Assembly: GCF_000003815.2 (NCBI RefSeq)
Contig: NC_049979.1
Coordinates: 29,182,791 to 29,246,790 of the forward strand
DNA: 64,000 bases
Source of the DNA: Branchiostoma floridae
Lineage: Eukaryota; Chordata; Leptocardii; Amphioxiformes; Branchiostomatidae
Direction: 5' to 3'
Shown: positions 11,944-37,500 of the stretch, piece after piece
Position numbering within the stretch: the stretch's first letter is position 1
Layout: each line of letters starts with the position of its first letter
The notes under the pieces: model-generated
Database searches by the model: none
Told to the model about the DNA's origin: nothing
The model's input: the letters and a program-made list of their open reading frames with translations, nothing else
Made by a program: the position numbers and the translations under genes

Positions 11944-12240
11944 CAACTGAAATTTGTACGGGAAATGTAGCCTCCACCAGGCCGTCCTACGGGGGTACAG
12001 GGATAGTATAATTGGGCAAAAAAATCGGAAAATTGGCTAGAAAATTGTCGGCTGATCAACTCCTCTGTTAGCAAAACTCCTCTGACAAATTATTCTCCCT
12101 ATAACAGCCAGCGTAGTAAGTCTGGTAGAGACTTTGGGAACTACACGGCTACCACACGAATGCTCGTTTGTGATTGTACGATGAAAAGGATTATAACGTT
12201 AGTTCTTGATCACTCTCTTTCTTATGTCGAGGGCTCGCCT
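11944..12240. repeat. Inverted partial copy of the element at 5306-5816
   Basis: Read on the minus strand, this segment matches about 5330-5607 nearly base for base, for example CAGCCGACAATTTTCTAGCC and GTAGGACGGCCTGG. The copy lacks the terminal inverted repeat, and its sequence beyond 11944 may show what lies in the N gap of the other copy. Confidence 0.85.
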
Positions 12241-12755
12241 CCACTCGCAAAGAAAACAGCTAAAAGTTACAATACAAATCAATGATGATGACAGTCTTTA
12301 TTGTACATTAATGCACTATCGGGCTAAGTACAGGTCACCTCACCTCGTCCCATGCTCATCAGATACAAGTGTCGTAATAAAGTACACATGGTGACATTGG
12401 GAAAACTTGTAATGCTAATCTAAAACATGAATTCTAAAACTACTCTTAACTATATACATTTGTTCGGCTTGAACTCGTCTCTTAGTGATGTTGCAAGTGT
12501 AGCTTAAGATGTGTTTGTGTAATATACTCGTAGTATGATCCAGAGGTGTGCGGTTGTGCAATAACAACGACACGGCAAATCTAACACAAAATATCTTCGC
12601 ATGAAGACGGTGTATGTTGTTCTCTATCTTTGCCCTGAAGGGAATCTTCATGTTTCTCTCTCTAACGCAAGGTCCTTTTGTGTTTCCTTCTAGAGGACTC
12701 GTTTGTCAATGAACATTTTACATTTTATTTCTGTGTTTCAGACATGTAGTTGTCC

Positions 12756-14892
12756 CTATACGTCTCTCCCTGTCGGTGGTTCTTTCTTGTCATCACCGAC
12801 GTTAGACTTATTAATGGTCTCGGGATCTCTTCCCTCCTGTCCTTGCTTGTCTTCTTCAACGTCGTAGGCTAAAAAGAAAAGTTGTAAACATGCGTTGACT
12901 AATGAATTGTAGCTATGATACGAAAACATTAATGTTATAAACTATTTTGTGTTGAAAAGATCATACGATAATATGGACATTGGTACGTCCATTTTTTGGT
13001 GTGTTACTGTGTCTGTTTTTACGGATATTTGTGATCATAGCTTAACCTCTGAATGGATTGTGATGATGTTTGGTATGTAGGTATATGTCGTTGACCCGAA
13101 GGTTTTGGATCCCCTAGTGTGTGACCTTGGTACTGCAGAGGAACTTTTGTTTCTGTATCTTTTGTCCTGAAAATGCTATGATGTTATTTTTTGGTTCCAT
13201 GCCACAAAGTTTTAATGTAGCTATTGTAGTGAAGAATTAGTGTAGGTTTGAGTTTCCTAGCAGCTTGCTTTGGAAATGAAAGATCAGTTTTATTAAAATT
13301 GAAAAATGAGGATAACTGAAGAAAGAAAAGACAGCTTTGCATGCTGATTAATGTGGAGCTAGCCTAGACAGAGATATACGAAGTGAGATGAAAATTATGC
13401 AAATTAGGGAATGATTTACATAATCAAAGAGAAAGGAATTGAGAAGCCTACCTTGCTCTATCTCTTCATCGGAATCGTCGTCATGCGATGGCAGCATATC
13501 GTGGCCATCCTCTTGTTTGCTTGGTATGCAGGTAGCTTAGAAGAAGATATATACACAATGAGATGAAAATTATGCAAATTAGGGCTTAATTTACCTAACT
13601 TATGAGAGATGGAAATTGAGAAGCCTACCTTGCTGTATCTCTTCATTCCCAGTCGGTTTATCGGAATCGTCGTCATCCGATGACATCACATCATCGCCAT
13701 CCTCCTCTTCTTCCACCTTCTCCCCATCGCCGTCGCACCGGAAGCTGCCGTGCAGGTGTTGCTGTCTCATGAGGAACAAGTCGTATGCCGTGTCCACCCC
13801 CAGCCACACGTGCAGCCTCCTGGCCTTGTGTGCGCGGAGCAACTCGGTCCCCGGGCCGACCGGAGGGAGGTGAAGCGGCCTATCCTTCCCCTCTTGCTCC
13901 TTCCTTGAGGTGTACAGAACATTACTGATCTTGTTCATCAGTCCGTTGGTGTAGCCACTCACCCCTTCTAGTTTTACGCTCTGGTCTCCTTCTGGCTTCT
14001 CCAAAGGAGGTAATTTTTGGATAATGCTCAGAATGCCTGATAAATTTCTCTTACTCTGCGACAGTGATCCCGAATCTCTGTCATCTAGAAGAACCGGGAA
14101 AGTCTGTGACGTATCCCGGTGACTCACTGCCATCGGACGCCGCTTCAATTGTAGGTTACTTGATGAAGTTATTGGTCGAGAAATGTCCGGTAGAGAACTC
14201 TTTGAGTTAGCTCCCTCTTTCCTACTCTGCGATGTTAAGGAATTCACTGACCTTAAAGGCTTTTTACCAGTAGCTTGAAGTTCCGGAGTCTGATTTTTCG
14301 GTCTAGCTGTAGAAGCTGTCTTATTGTCGTCTGAGCATTTTTCCTCTGCTGTGTTTTTCTCACCAGATATTTTGACACCTGTTACCGCTATGTCCCATTT
14401 TGAACTCTTTACTTGAGGCAGTTTTGTCGTCTGATATGTAAGGTCATCAAGACTCTGTCTACGCTGTTGATGTCGGTATGGCTTTAACGGAGGATAGCTC
14501 CCTCTTGCTCTCTTCTTTCGAGAACGCTGGAGTTTCTGAGATAACGCATCTAGTCTCCGAAGTAATGCCTTCTTCTCCACATTCGTGTCTCTCGACAGCA
14601 TTCTCTCCTCGTGCCTGATGATTCTCAGCCGTTCAACAAAGTCGATTTGAGCCACGTTGTTTCGGACGGCCAATAGGCGTTGTGCATGGTCCGGGTTGTT
14701 TGCGGTGGTGTAGAGCCTTCCCACAAGAGGGCGGTCAGCCAAGCTGAGGAAGTCAAAGTCAGAGCCGAGGTCTTCCTCAGTCGTGGATGAAGGTCTACCC
14801 TGGTCTTCTTCATGACGGAGGTGTACGTGATTGACGTCTGTCTTCCGCCGGTGCTCCTTAAGGGCAGCGTCATATTTAACTCCTGATGACAT
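12756..14892 (-). CDS. Unrecognised 486-aa protein, three exons with an internally duplicated exon
   Basis: I do not recognise this family. I traced exons 14892-13629, 13535-13452 and 12868-12756. Both introns are phase 1, obey GT-AG, and the joined frame of 487 codons including TAG is open. There is no signal peptide or TM segment. Residues about 70-150 are charged and helical with a basic run (RSRKKRARG). The middle is Ser/Thr/Lys-rich and likely disordered. Near the C-terminus are SGYTNGLMNKISNVLYTSR, TELLRAHKARR and HVWLGVDTAYDL, matching in order the motifs of the paralogue at 8565-9755. The tail is highly acidic (EEEEDGDDVMSSDDDDSD). Exon 2 (28 codons) repeats the acidic end of exon 1 (HDMLPSHDDDSDEEIEQ against DDVMSSDDDDSD-EEIQQ), and the flanking intron is copied with it. 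Confidence 0.8.
13365..13640. repeat. Tandem duplication (~177-bp unit) of exon end plus intron
   Basis: The segment ending with the exon-2 donor (about 13375-13500) and the segment ending with the exon-1 donor (about 13550-13700) share TGAGATGAAAATTATGCAAA, AATTGAGAAGCCTACCTTGC and the acidic codons next to the donor. This tandem copy created exon 2 of the gene. Confidence 0.8.
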
Positions 14893-14974
14893 CCTATCAC
14901 CTAGGTTAACTCAGGCTGTCGCCTTACAAATCGGTAGTTAAGACAACACGAAAAAATGATTACAACTTGGCGCA

Positions 14975-15360
14975 TGTCCCTGTAGCTCAATTGGTAGCGG
15001 CTTCACAGTTGAGCACATAGTTCCAAATAGTTAGTAACTGGGAGGCTCCGGTTCGAGTCCTAGGAATGGTATCCTGGTTGGAGCTGCACTGTCTTTCGGA
15101 AGGAATGTAAAATGTGTTCGAAGAGATGCCTGGATAATGGTATACATCACAACAGCCTCATTACTCAGATATGTACCTACCTACTGGCTGTAATGATACA
15201 ACTGGTCCAGAAGGAGAAGTTGAAACGAGCAAGCAAGATCTGGAACGCAACAACTGTGTAACACAAACTCTGCTGTCCGGGGCTGAAAATGGCCCCTCTA
15301 GGAGGCCGGTGGATTGAGTGGGCTGCTATAAGTGAGATTTTATCAGGCTACAGAACGCGT
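14975..15360 (+). mobile_element. tRNA-derived SINE-like repeat
   Basis: The left end resembles a tRNA gene with an A-box-like TAGCTCAATTGGTAGCGG and a B-box-like GGTTCGAGTCC about 60 bases later. The acceptor stem and anticodon arm do not fold well, so a working tRNA is unlikely. After the B box comes a CTGTCTTTCGGAAGG block of the kind seen in animal SINEs. The right part (GTGTAACACAAACTCTGCTG to GGGCTGCTATAAGTGAGAT) recurs in inverted orientation at about 47685-47778. The right boundary is approximate. Confidence 0.5.
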
Positions 15361-16289
15361 ACCTCTGCTGCGTTAATTACTGTCCTCGAAAATCTCCGAT
15401 GGAAAATCCTTCCTACGGAAAGTAGAGTTTGTCACCAATAGGCACAGCACACGGTATACACCATGACAAAAGAGAATGGTTGTGCCAGATACTTTTGCCA
15501 ACTGGATGTCTCCTTCTGTCGGAAGAATCACTCACAAGATACGTTTGCTGCTTAGCTGTGACCATGTTACACTTTGACTAGTGAAGTGTCACTAAATGTT
15601 TATGTAACACACCTTCTTTTCTTGTCAGCAACCGTAATCCATGTTCGATTCCCGATAATCGACATGGTAACATAACGATGTTTCCTCATCATGTCACCAT
15701 GATTACATGATCCATCAGATTACACACAAGGATAAGAGGACAATAAAAATATTATCTCGTATTGTTATTGTTATATAGATTCTTTTGATTAAAGCTCTCC
15801 CAATGATGATACTATTGTCTCTCATAGAGCATTCAGTTCCCACGGGGGTTACATTTTTATGCCCTTAGAATAAGAGATATCATCAGAAATGTGGGTTAAG
15901 TAGTATAGTTTTTGTGATTATTTTGTTACGGATGTCTTGGGCTATTCCTCATGCCAAGAGATATCTTGAAGCATTGTAAGAGCAAACTTTAGTCTGTCGT
16001 CGGAGGTTATAATCACCTTGGACTATCCCAAAGGGTGTCTCTCAAACAAATCTTTTTACGCTATGTGTGGTTTGCTGTTTTTTTAGTCATACTTGTAGGT
16101 CTTGTATGATAATCCCATTATAAAGTCAAGGGTAACGCAAAATTAATTCAATTTAGAACACAGTGACTTCGTAAACGTGTAGCAGGCCAGTAAGACAGCC
16201 CCGACAAACCATGTACTGCAAAAGTGTTCAAAAAGTCAATGGTTCTGATTGAACATAGATTTATTCAAAACAGTACACCAGTGTGAACA
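15361..16289. other. Intergenic; no supported gene
   Basis: No exon, RNA gene or bounded transposon is visible here. The sequence is AT-rich unique-looking DNA upstream of the 12756-14892 gene. Confidence 0.4.
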
Positions 16290-17175
16290 TACGAGGGGTG
16301 ATCAATAAGTTCTCGGCCCCACGTAGAAATAAGAAGCACAACTCAAATTTTGAGGCACAACTTCATAGTATGGAGCCTTTTATCCATATCCTCCAAATTT
16401 CAAATCATCGCAGTCATTACTTTACAGACATTCGTTTATTGCAAATCAGAAGGTAAGTGGCGAGAAAAAAGTGGTGTGAATTGTGATCAGACATGTGTGG
16501 GTCGAGTTCCCCATGCCGTAAATTAACAAAAGACATTGTCAAAATGTTTGACAATGATTCTCTTCCTATTTCAAGCAAAAAGAATTGGGTGTCTGACTTC
16601 CAGCAGCGCAAGTTGACCCGCCACATCAGGTCAGGTCAATTGTCCACGTTTTTTTCCTTCTCCCTTACCTAACATTACTGGGTGTCGCCTGCAAAGTAAT
16701 GATCACAATAATTTGAATTTTGGTACATATTCATATAAGACTTAAATACTTGACATCTATGCTTCGAAATCTGAGCTGTGGTTATTATTTCTCGGTACAG
16801 CTGAGGACTTATTGATAACTTCACGTACATGTATAAAGTCTTATATAAATGTGTACCAAAATTCAAATTATTATGATCATTACGTTGCAGGCGACACCCA
16901 GTAACGTTAGGTAAGGGATAACGAAAAAAGTTGAGAATTGATCTTCAACCTGAGGTGTGCGGGTCAAATTGTCTGATCACACTTCACCCTTCTTTTTCTC
17001 GCCACTTACCTTCTAATTTGAAAAAAAAAAACACGAATGCCTGGAAATTAATGACTCCAATGATTTGTAATTTGGAGGATATTGATAGGCTTCACACTAT
17101 GAAGTTGTGCCTCAAAATTTGAGTTGTGCTTATCATTTCTAGGTGGGGCCGAGAACTTATTGATCACCCCTCGTA
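16290..17175. mobile_element. Mariner-type MITE with long terminal inverted repeats (best copy)
   Basis: TA-CGAGGGGTGATCAATAAG at the left is mirrored by the exact complement ending CACCCCTCG-TA at 17175. The complementarity runs for well over 100 bases with small differences, including 'GCACAACTCAAATTTTGAGG'. An inner palindrome (about 16665-16925, around TTACTGGGTGTCGCCTGCAA) makes most of the element self-complementary. TA flanks and the CGAGGG end are typical of Tc1/mariner elements. There is no transposase. Related copies are at 11043, 42187 and 51573. Confidence 0.85.
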
Positions 17176-17640
17176 GAACCATCATTATGACAAATGTGAC
17201 ACTACTACAAATGTATCTCTTTTATAAGGATATTTGTAACCTTTCAAAATGTATCTGCATAGCTGGTAGAATAGCCATTGGTGTAACACACAAGCTTTCA
17301 ATAAAATTTGCAAATTAACCTTAAGGCTTCAGCATATCTTACACTTACAGTCGATGCCATACTTTTAACTTGGTATGGATAACTTCTCGGCCTCACCCAG
17401 AATCATCATGCTAAAGGTTTATCTGTATGATCATGACCTTAATAGATATCAAACATAGTACACAAAACAAATGAGCTGTTTGTTTTCAATGTACTTTTGT
17501 GTTTATCTGTACCTTCCTCATATTTTCTTGAATGAAGTCTCAAAAATTGTTTCTAAATTGGTCCATTGCTTTACTAATTTGTTAAAATTTCATCATACTA
17601 GTCCGATTTTTCAAATGTTGAGCGCTAAATTTCTTCTCCA

Positions 17641-18033
17641 TGTTGATTTGATCATATGGATGACATCCATATCAATTCATATCAGTTTCCCAAAAAAGAC
17701 CATATAGTAAATCATACAAAGCAGATGAAAAATGAGCAAATACATGTCATAAATTGCAACAAAATTTTTTTGAAAAACAGACTGATGCGTAACGTAGAAT
17801 GCTTTATAAGTGCAAAATCAATTCCTAAGTCAAAGAAGTAGATGTGAAAACAAAAAAATAATATAGAATCTATTGTTTGATATACCAGACTTTGTGTGTT
17901 TAGTCATTTTTTTACCTTCCTGACCACTTAGATTTCATAATGAAGGCAATTTTTTTGGCCAAACTTTTCTTTTTTTCAAACTTGCACCAGTTAGGGGTTC
18001 CCAGAAGGTGTCATCCATATAATCAAATCAACA
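17641..18033. mobile_element. MITE family 'TGTTGATTTGAT', copy 2 (best preserved)
   Basis: The left end TGTTGATTTGATCATATGGA and the right end GTGTCATCCATATAATCAAA-TCAACA are nearly perfect inverted repeats of about 28 bases. The interior carries the family landmarks 'CTTCCTGACCACTTAGATTT' and 'AGGGGTTCCCAGAAGG'. It lies just past the 3' end of IARS2 and has no coding capacity. Confidence 0.85.
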
Positions 18034-18066
18034 TGTCCTAACTACAAAAATAGGGGTTTGTTCATG

Positions 18067-32502
<14,436 letters not shown>

Positions 32503-32635
32503 AGTTGGATCCAGTATAGCTTATAAATAAATATCTTTCATAAACCTTTGGTTCATCAGTGCATTATAGCTGCAGTGTTCTGCTTCTTCTTCTTGCTCTT
32601 GATCTTGCTCCCTGCATTATGTCTGAAATAGATGA

Positions 32636-32991
32636 CCACTGATCAGGGCTCTAGCCAGCTCGAATTTTTTTTCCGTCAGCCAACTACAATCGTCGCGAAA
32701 ACCGCGAAAATTAATTAGAAGGACTGAACTGAGACCTTGAAAAACGGGTTTTAATGATATTATCGTATGCGAAAGGGCGCCGACACACATTGTCAACAAT
32801 CATAACAATAGCAAAACAAACAGTGTGTGGCATTTACGACCGTGGACGGCGTCCCCAAGCCGCCTGTAGCTTCCACCAAGAATTTTTGTCCGTCAAGGTT
32901 GACGGATTGGTTTTAAAATTTTTCCGTCAGACGCAGCAAATTTCCGTCAATTGACGGAAAAACGGACGCTGGCTAGACCCCTGCCACTGAT
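32636..32991. mobile_element. hAT-type MITE with perfect 8-bp target duplication
   Basis: The element proper is 32644-32983 (340 bp). It begins CAGGGCTCTAGCCAGC and ends with the near complement GCTGGCTAGACCCCTG. CCACTGAT flanks it exactly on both sides. TTCCGTCA motifs recur inside near both ends. The 8-bp duplication and CAGGG ends identify hAT. It is non-coding. Confidence 0.9.
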
Positions 32992-33525
32992 TATTGACAA
33001 GATGTTCCTGTATGCCGCCTATTGCCCCGCAGTGTCAACAGCATTTTTATGGCCCATTGGCATATACCCTGCAGGTGGTAAACGAGGACAATAAAAACAC
33101 CTCTCGTATGACACCATGGAACAAATTACCTGCAGCAACGAAAGGCGTTGTACATTGTACATACATATGAGTGCGGACGTATGACCTTGTACTACGCTGT
33201 TCTACGTACGTCAAGTAATTTCCCTCATGTAAATCGGGTATTTGTTGAGGAAAGCAATCAGCAAGCGAAAGGTCTGGTGTTAGTTATGTATGTTGTACAT
33301 ATTCGTGCTATTTGAAATAATAATTATGCTGTTTTATTGGTCAATATGGTAACAAGTTTATATGGCTTTTGTGTCATCACTACAGAAAGAGAATTGATTC
33401 TCGTTGCTTGAAAAAACAACCAAAAGCATCTATTTATCGCATCTACTATGAATTTTCTTAAACTTCCTTTATTGAATGGTATGACAGAACCAAAAGTTAA
33501 CGTTACCAACCAAAACCTCCCAGTC

Positions 33526-34053
33526 TTAAGGTAGCAGAACACAGTATTAATGGGCAAACCCCGGGGTGTATGACGCGGGTACATAAAATAGTACAGATAA
33601 ACTTGTTGAAGGAGAGGTAAAAAGCCTTATTTGAGGGGCAGCCAGATATAACCTTTGCTACGTGGTCACGGAAGGTGTCGACTCTGAGACTAAATGGTTT
33701 GGATTGTGAAAGTTTTCTATTTTGTGTATAAATGCGCCCCATTACGCAACTGCCTTTCTAGCGTGAGCCGGCTGCAGTTCTGTGACCTCCGCAGAGGGGC
33801 ATTTCAAAGAGGGCGTGAGAAGACGATACGCCGACAGTATTTTTTTTGTTTTTTAATATATTGTGGCTTGTACCTTCAACTCAAACATATCCGATTTTGG
33901 TATTCCAAAAGTGCACCCTACTATATTTTTCAATGTGTCGAAGCTAGTCACCTTGAGGCCCTTAACTATAGAAATCCCCATAGGCCGAAAACTGTGTTCT
34001 GCTACCTTCAACCGCAACGGGTATTGACCAAAAACTGTGTTCTGCTACCTTAA
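33526..34053. mobile_element. TTAA-flanked MITE (GGTAGCAGAACACAGT ends)
   Basis: TTAA-GGTAGCAGAACACAGT at 33526 is mirrored by ACTGTGTTCTGCTACC-TTAA at 34053. A second, inner copy of the ACTGTGTTCTGCTACCTT end lies about 45 bases inside the right terminus. TTAA targets are used by piggyBac, Kolobok and Sola3 elements; which of these is not decided. A decayed end of the same family is seen at about 18823-18840. The 119-codon frame across it is chance. Confidence 0.88.
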
Positions 34054-34583
34054 GTCTTGTATGTTGCCCCTCCCCCGCCCCCATGCGTTACAACCGGCAC
34101 ACTTGAATACTACAACTCTTTCGTCATCAAATTTCTTCCACACATGCATATAAAAGTACGCTACATCTATCTAGACAATAGTTATGCTTCATAAAGTCTC
34201 AATAACCCTTTGAAAAACAAAGAATACGAACAAACACGTGGACTTCACCTTTGCCGTGTGTTGATCTCGCAATTGAACTTTGACCTATGAAAGCCAACAA
34301 CCATAAGTAATATTCTGTGATATTAACAGCAAGGGACATTAATATCAGTACATTAACATTTTAAAATTCATTTTGTATTATTTTGTATCTACAAGCAATG
34401 TATAATATTTAAAATCTTTCTGATTGATTGTACTGCTGTTCTTTTATCTTTTACATTTTGCTGCGGTTGGAGGCAGGTGTCTTGTGACAAGTGAAAGTCG
34501 CTGGTTGGTAACGCAGGCCAGGAGGAAGTTTGGCCGTCCCTCATGTTTCCACAGGAATTCGGCATGTTTCGACCCGTTTAAAG

Positions 34584-37500
34584 ATGTCAGACGCGCACAG
34601 AGACTTCCCTAACGTCTTCCCAGACCACTTAGACGGGATGCTGGTCCGCTCAGCGCTAAGAGGGGCGGAGAAATTCGCTGTGGGTACGGCGGATTTCAGA
34701 TCCCCCACCCCCATCCCTGTCGGCCCCTCCTACCTTCCGAAGGCAACGTTTGGACTAACGGTGGCCTACATCGTACTCTATGCACTGTTATTTCTGTTCA
34801 TCTACGCGCAGTTGTGGCTCATACTGTACTACAAACACAAGAGGCTCAGTTACCAGACTGTTTTCTTGTTTTTGTGCCTGTTTTGGTCAGGACTGAGGAC
34901 TACTCTGTTTTCGTTCTACTTCCAAAATTGCGTGCTGGCTAACAACCTGTCGACTTTCCCCTATTGGCTGTTATATTGCTGCCCTGTATGTCTGCAGTTC
35001 ATCACTCTGTGTCTGCTCAACATGTATTTTGCACAGGTGAGACGGTCTTAACGTGCTTATGACACCGAAATACATTTTCAGATAAGATCAAGGAGGTTAA
35101 AAAAGGTCTTTTTTAACCTCCTTGATAAGATTAAATCATGATCAGCGGTTTCGAGACGACTCGGCACCTGAGACAACTCGGCCCTAGTCGGCACCATACT
35201 TACTCGGCACATAACTTTTATATTTTGCACTCGAAGAATGATAATCCTATCATTCCGGCAGCATAAGAAGTGACATAAGAATGTACAAATCAATCTCACC
35301 CCACGAGGTAACGTTTTGGATACAAATTTTTAGGATACAAGATCCCCAAAACATGTTGCGGGCCGCGCCGGCGACGCCATTTTTTAGTTGTTATATCGGC
35401 GTTCTTTCACGATGTCACTCTACTTCTCTTCTATATCACCGTGTTTGCAAGTTAGTATAAATGAAAATAGATGTAATAAGCAGTTCAATATATTTTGTTG
35501 GTCATAAATTACAACTGTTTGTAGGTTTCAAAAACGCGTTGAGATGACCGATCTGAGATAGACAGAGCTTAAAAAGTTAACGTACCTTGAAGTGACGTTC
35601 AGAGCCTCAAAATGTCCGTAAAATTGTGCCGACTGTATGACTTACAAGTTATTGCAGTGAGAGAAATGTTTTGCAGTTAAACATCTTGCATTTCTCACAA
35701 ACCTTCACAATTTTATGTCATATTCTTGGTGCCAAGTTTTCCCACTTGGCTAGGTGCCGAGTCGTCCCAGGTGCCGAGTTGTCCTGATACCTGATCAGCT
35801 ATCAGTGATAAAAGTTGTAACTCAAAGAAGTTTGTACAAAACATTATGATTAATCATACAGCTCAGAGTCTGATGTTGTTGAACATCAAATCTTACAAAT
35901 CATATTTCCAGTTCAGTAGAACCCAGTTAATTGCACAACGTATTACGATACACTTCTCTGTTAGTTGTACAGAATCCCCAAATCCCATGGTGGTGTGGTA
36001 CAGCTGGATAACTTTGCATTGTTGCATGACCCAGATAATTGCATGAAATATGCTGGCAAATAGGATGTGTAATTAAATGGCTTCTACTGTATTTAATGCT
36101 GAGTTCTGCCCGTTACATCATAATTAACTCGGAACTGGACACTGCAACTCATGAAAAAAATCTGAAAAACTTGAGACAGACAGAGGCGCGAGTCGTACAA
36201 TCACCTGACTCCTGGGATTCGAACCCTGGTCTCCAGCTTATCCCATAACCACTAAACCAAAAGGTCTGCACCAGTTGGCATGGTTAGTTGGTGGTTCTTG
36301 AATGCAACTGTTACAAGTCTTTTTAGAAGCAAACAGTGCATAATCATCATAAAATCACCAAAGTATTTCAGTAATATGGTACCATTGCTTTTTTGCTTCC
36401 CGAAGAGCGTACGCAACACCGGATTCCAAGTTGGCTACCATGTTTACTATAATGACGTCACGGGTGTAAATACTACAATTACTAGGGATCAAGAACTGGA
36501 AGTATTGATTTGTAAGATTTGAATTTGATGTTCAATAACATCAGAATTAAGAGTGTATACTTTGAACAATGTCTATGTTCATTGAATAATTTACAATTTA
36601 ATGTTGTAGTTAGGAAACATTGAATTTTGGAGATTACCCATTCTCACAGTGAAATTAATTCCTTATACTAATATATGTTGTGAAGCTCACCTCGGTCAGG
36701 CCAGCCAGTGTTTATGTACTAAGTATATATATGACCCCTGCAGTGTGTACAAAGAGCAAATAGCCTGACCAATCAGTACATGTCGACGGTTGAGTGACGT
36801 ATCAAGGATACGATCTAGACACGACTGAAAACAACAAGTATACCATAGCAGTGTCAACGTTGACTACCACACAGTATATATATATTATTATATACTACAT
36901 GTAGAAATCCAAACTTTACATGAAATATTTTTTGCAGCTTGATTCTAACCAAAATACTATTTGTTGACTTGTGAGCCATGTACACTGTGAAGGACTTGCT
37001 ATATTGATTGTGAGAAACCATTGTTAATAACCTGTTAAGTGCTGATGTGTCCTTAATGCTTGTTTTTGTTCCAGGTTAGGCTAAACAAATTCATGTTCCG
37101 TTCCTGGTTATGGTCCTTAAAAATTAGCAATAGTTGATACAGATTCCTTTCTTCTTCTTTTTTGCAGACAAAGTAATTCAACAAATACAGTTCAATGATA
37201 GAAAACTTGAATGCATCAGGTGCTGAACAGTTTAACAATGTGAAACTTAAATTCACCAGGCACTGGCATTTTCAACTTTGTATTATGATTATTCATCATA
37301 TACATTGTGCAAGCACAACTATATATAGATCAACTTCAACAAGGAAGTACAGTGTTTACTTCATATTCTTGCATCAACTGTACATGCAATCATTGGTTAA
37401 CAGAGTGTGATAGGATGTCTGTAACAGTTATGAATTTTATCACATAGATGTCAGATCGAAAATTTATGCCCTTTGCCAGCAGCATTTCTAGGCCTTGAAA

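Larger units (their letters stand above)
32503..34583. promoter_or_regulatory. Divergent intergenic region between IARS2 and GPR137
   Basis: IARS2 (minus) and the GPR137-type gene (plus) start back to back, with 2.1 kb between their ATGs. Any promoters for both must lie here, but I see no clear TATA box or defined element. About 860 bp are occupied by two MITEs (32644-32983 and 33530-34049), so the remaining unique sequence next to each gene is short. Confidence 0.5.

Noticed and set aside
14975-15065. Functional tRNA gene
   Set aside because: A and B boxes are present but the acceptor stem, anticodon arm and spacing do not fold properly; a SINE origin explains it better.
33694-34053. 119-codon frame upstream of GPR137
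   Set aside because: It lies across a TTAA-flanked MITE and uses the terminal repeat as coding sequence.
34530-34583. N-terminal extension of the GPR137-type protein
   Set aside because: It would need a TTG start; the ATG at 34584 gives a normal family N-terminus.
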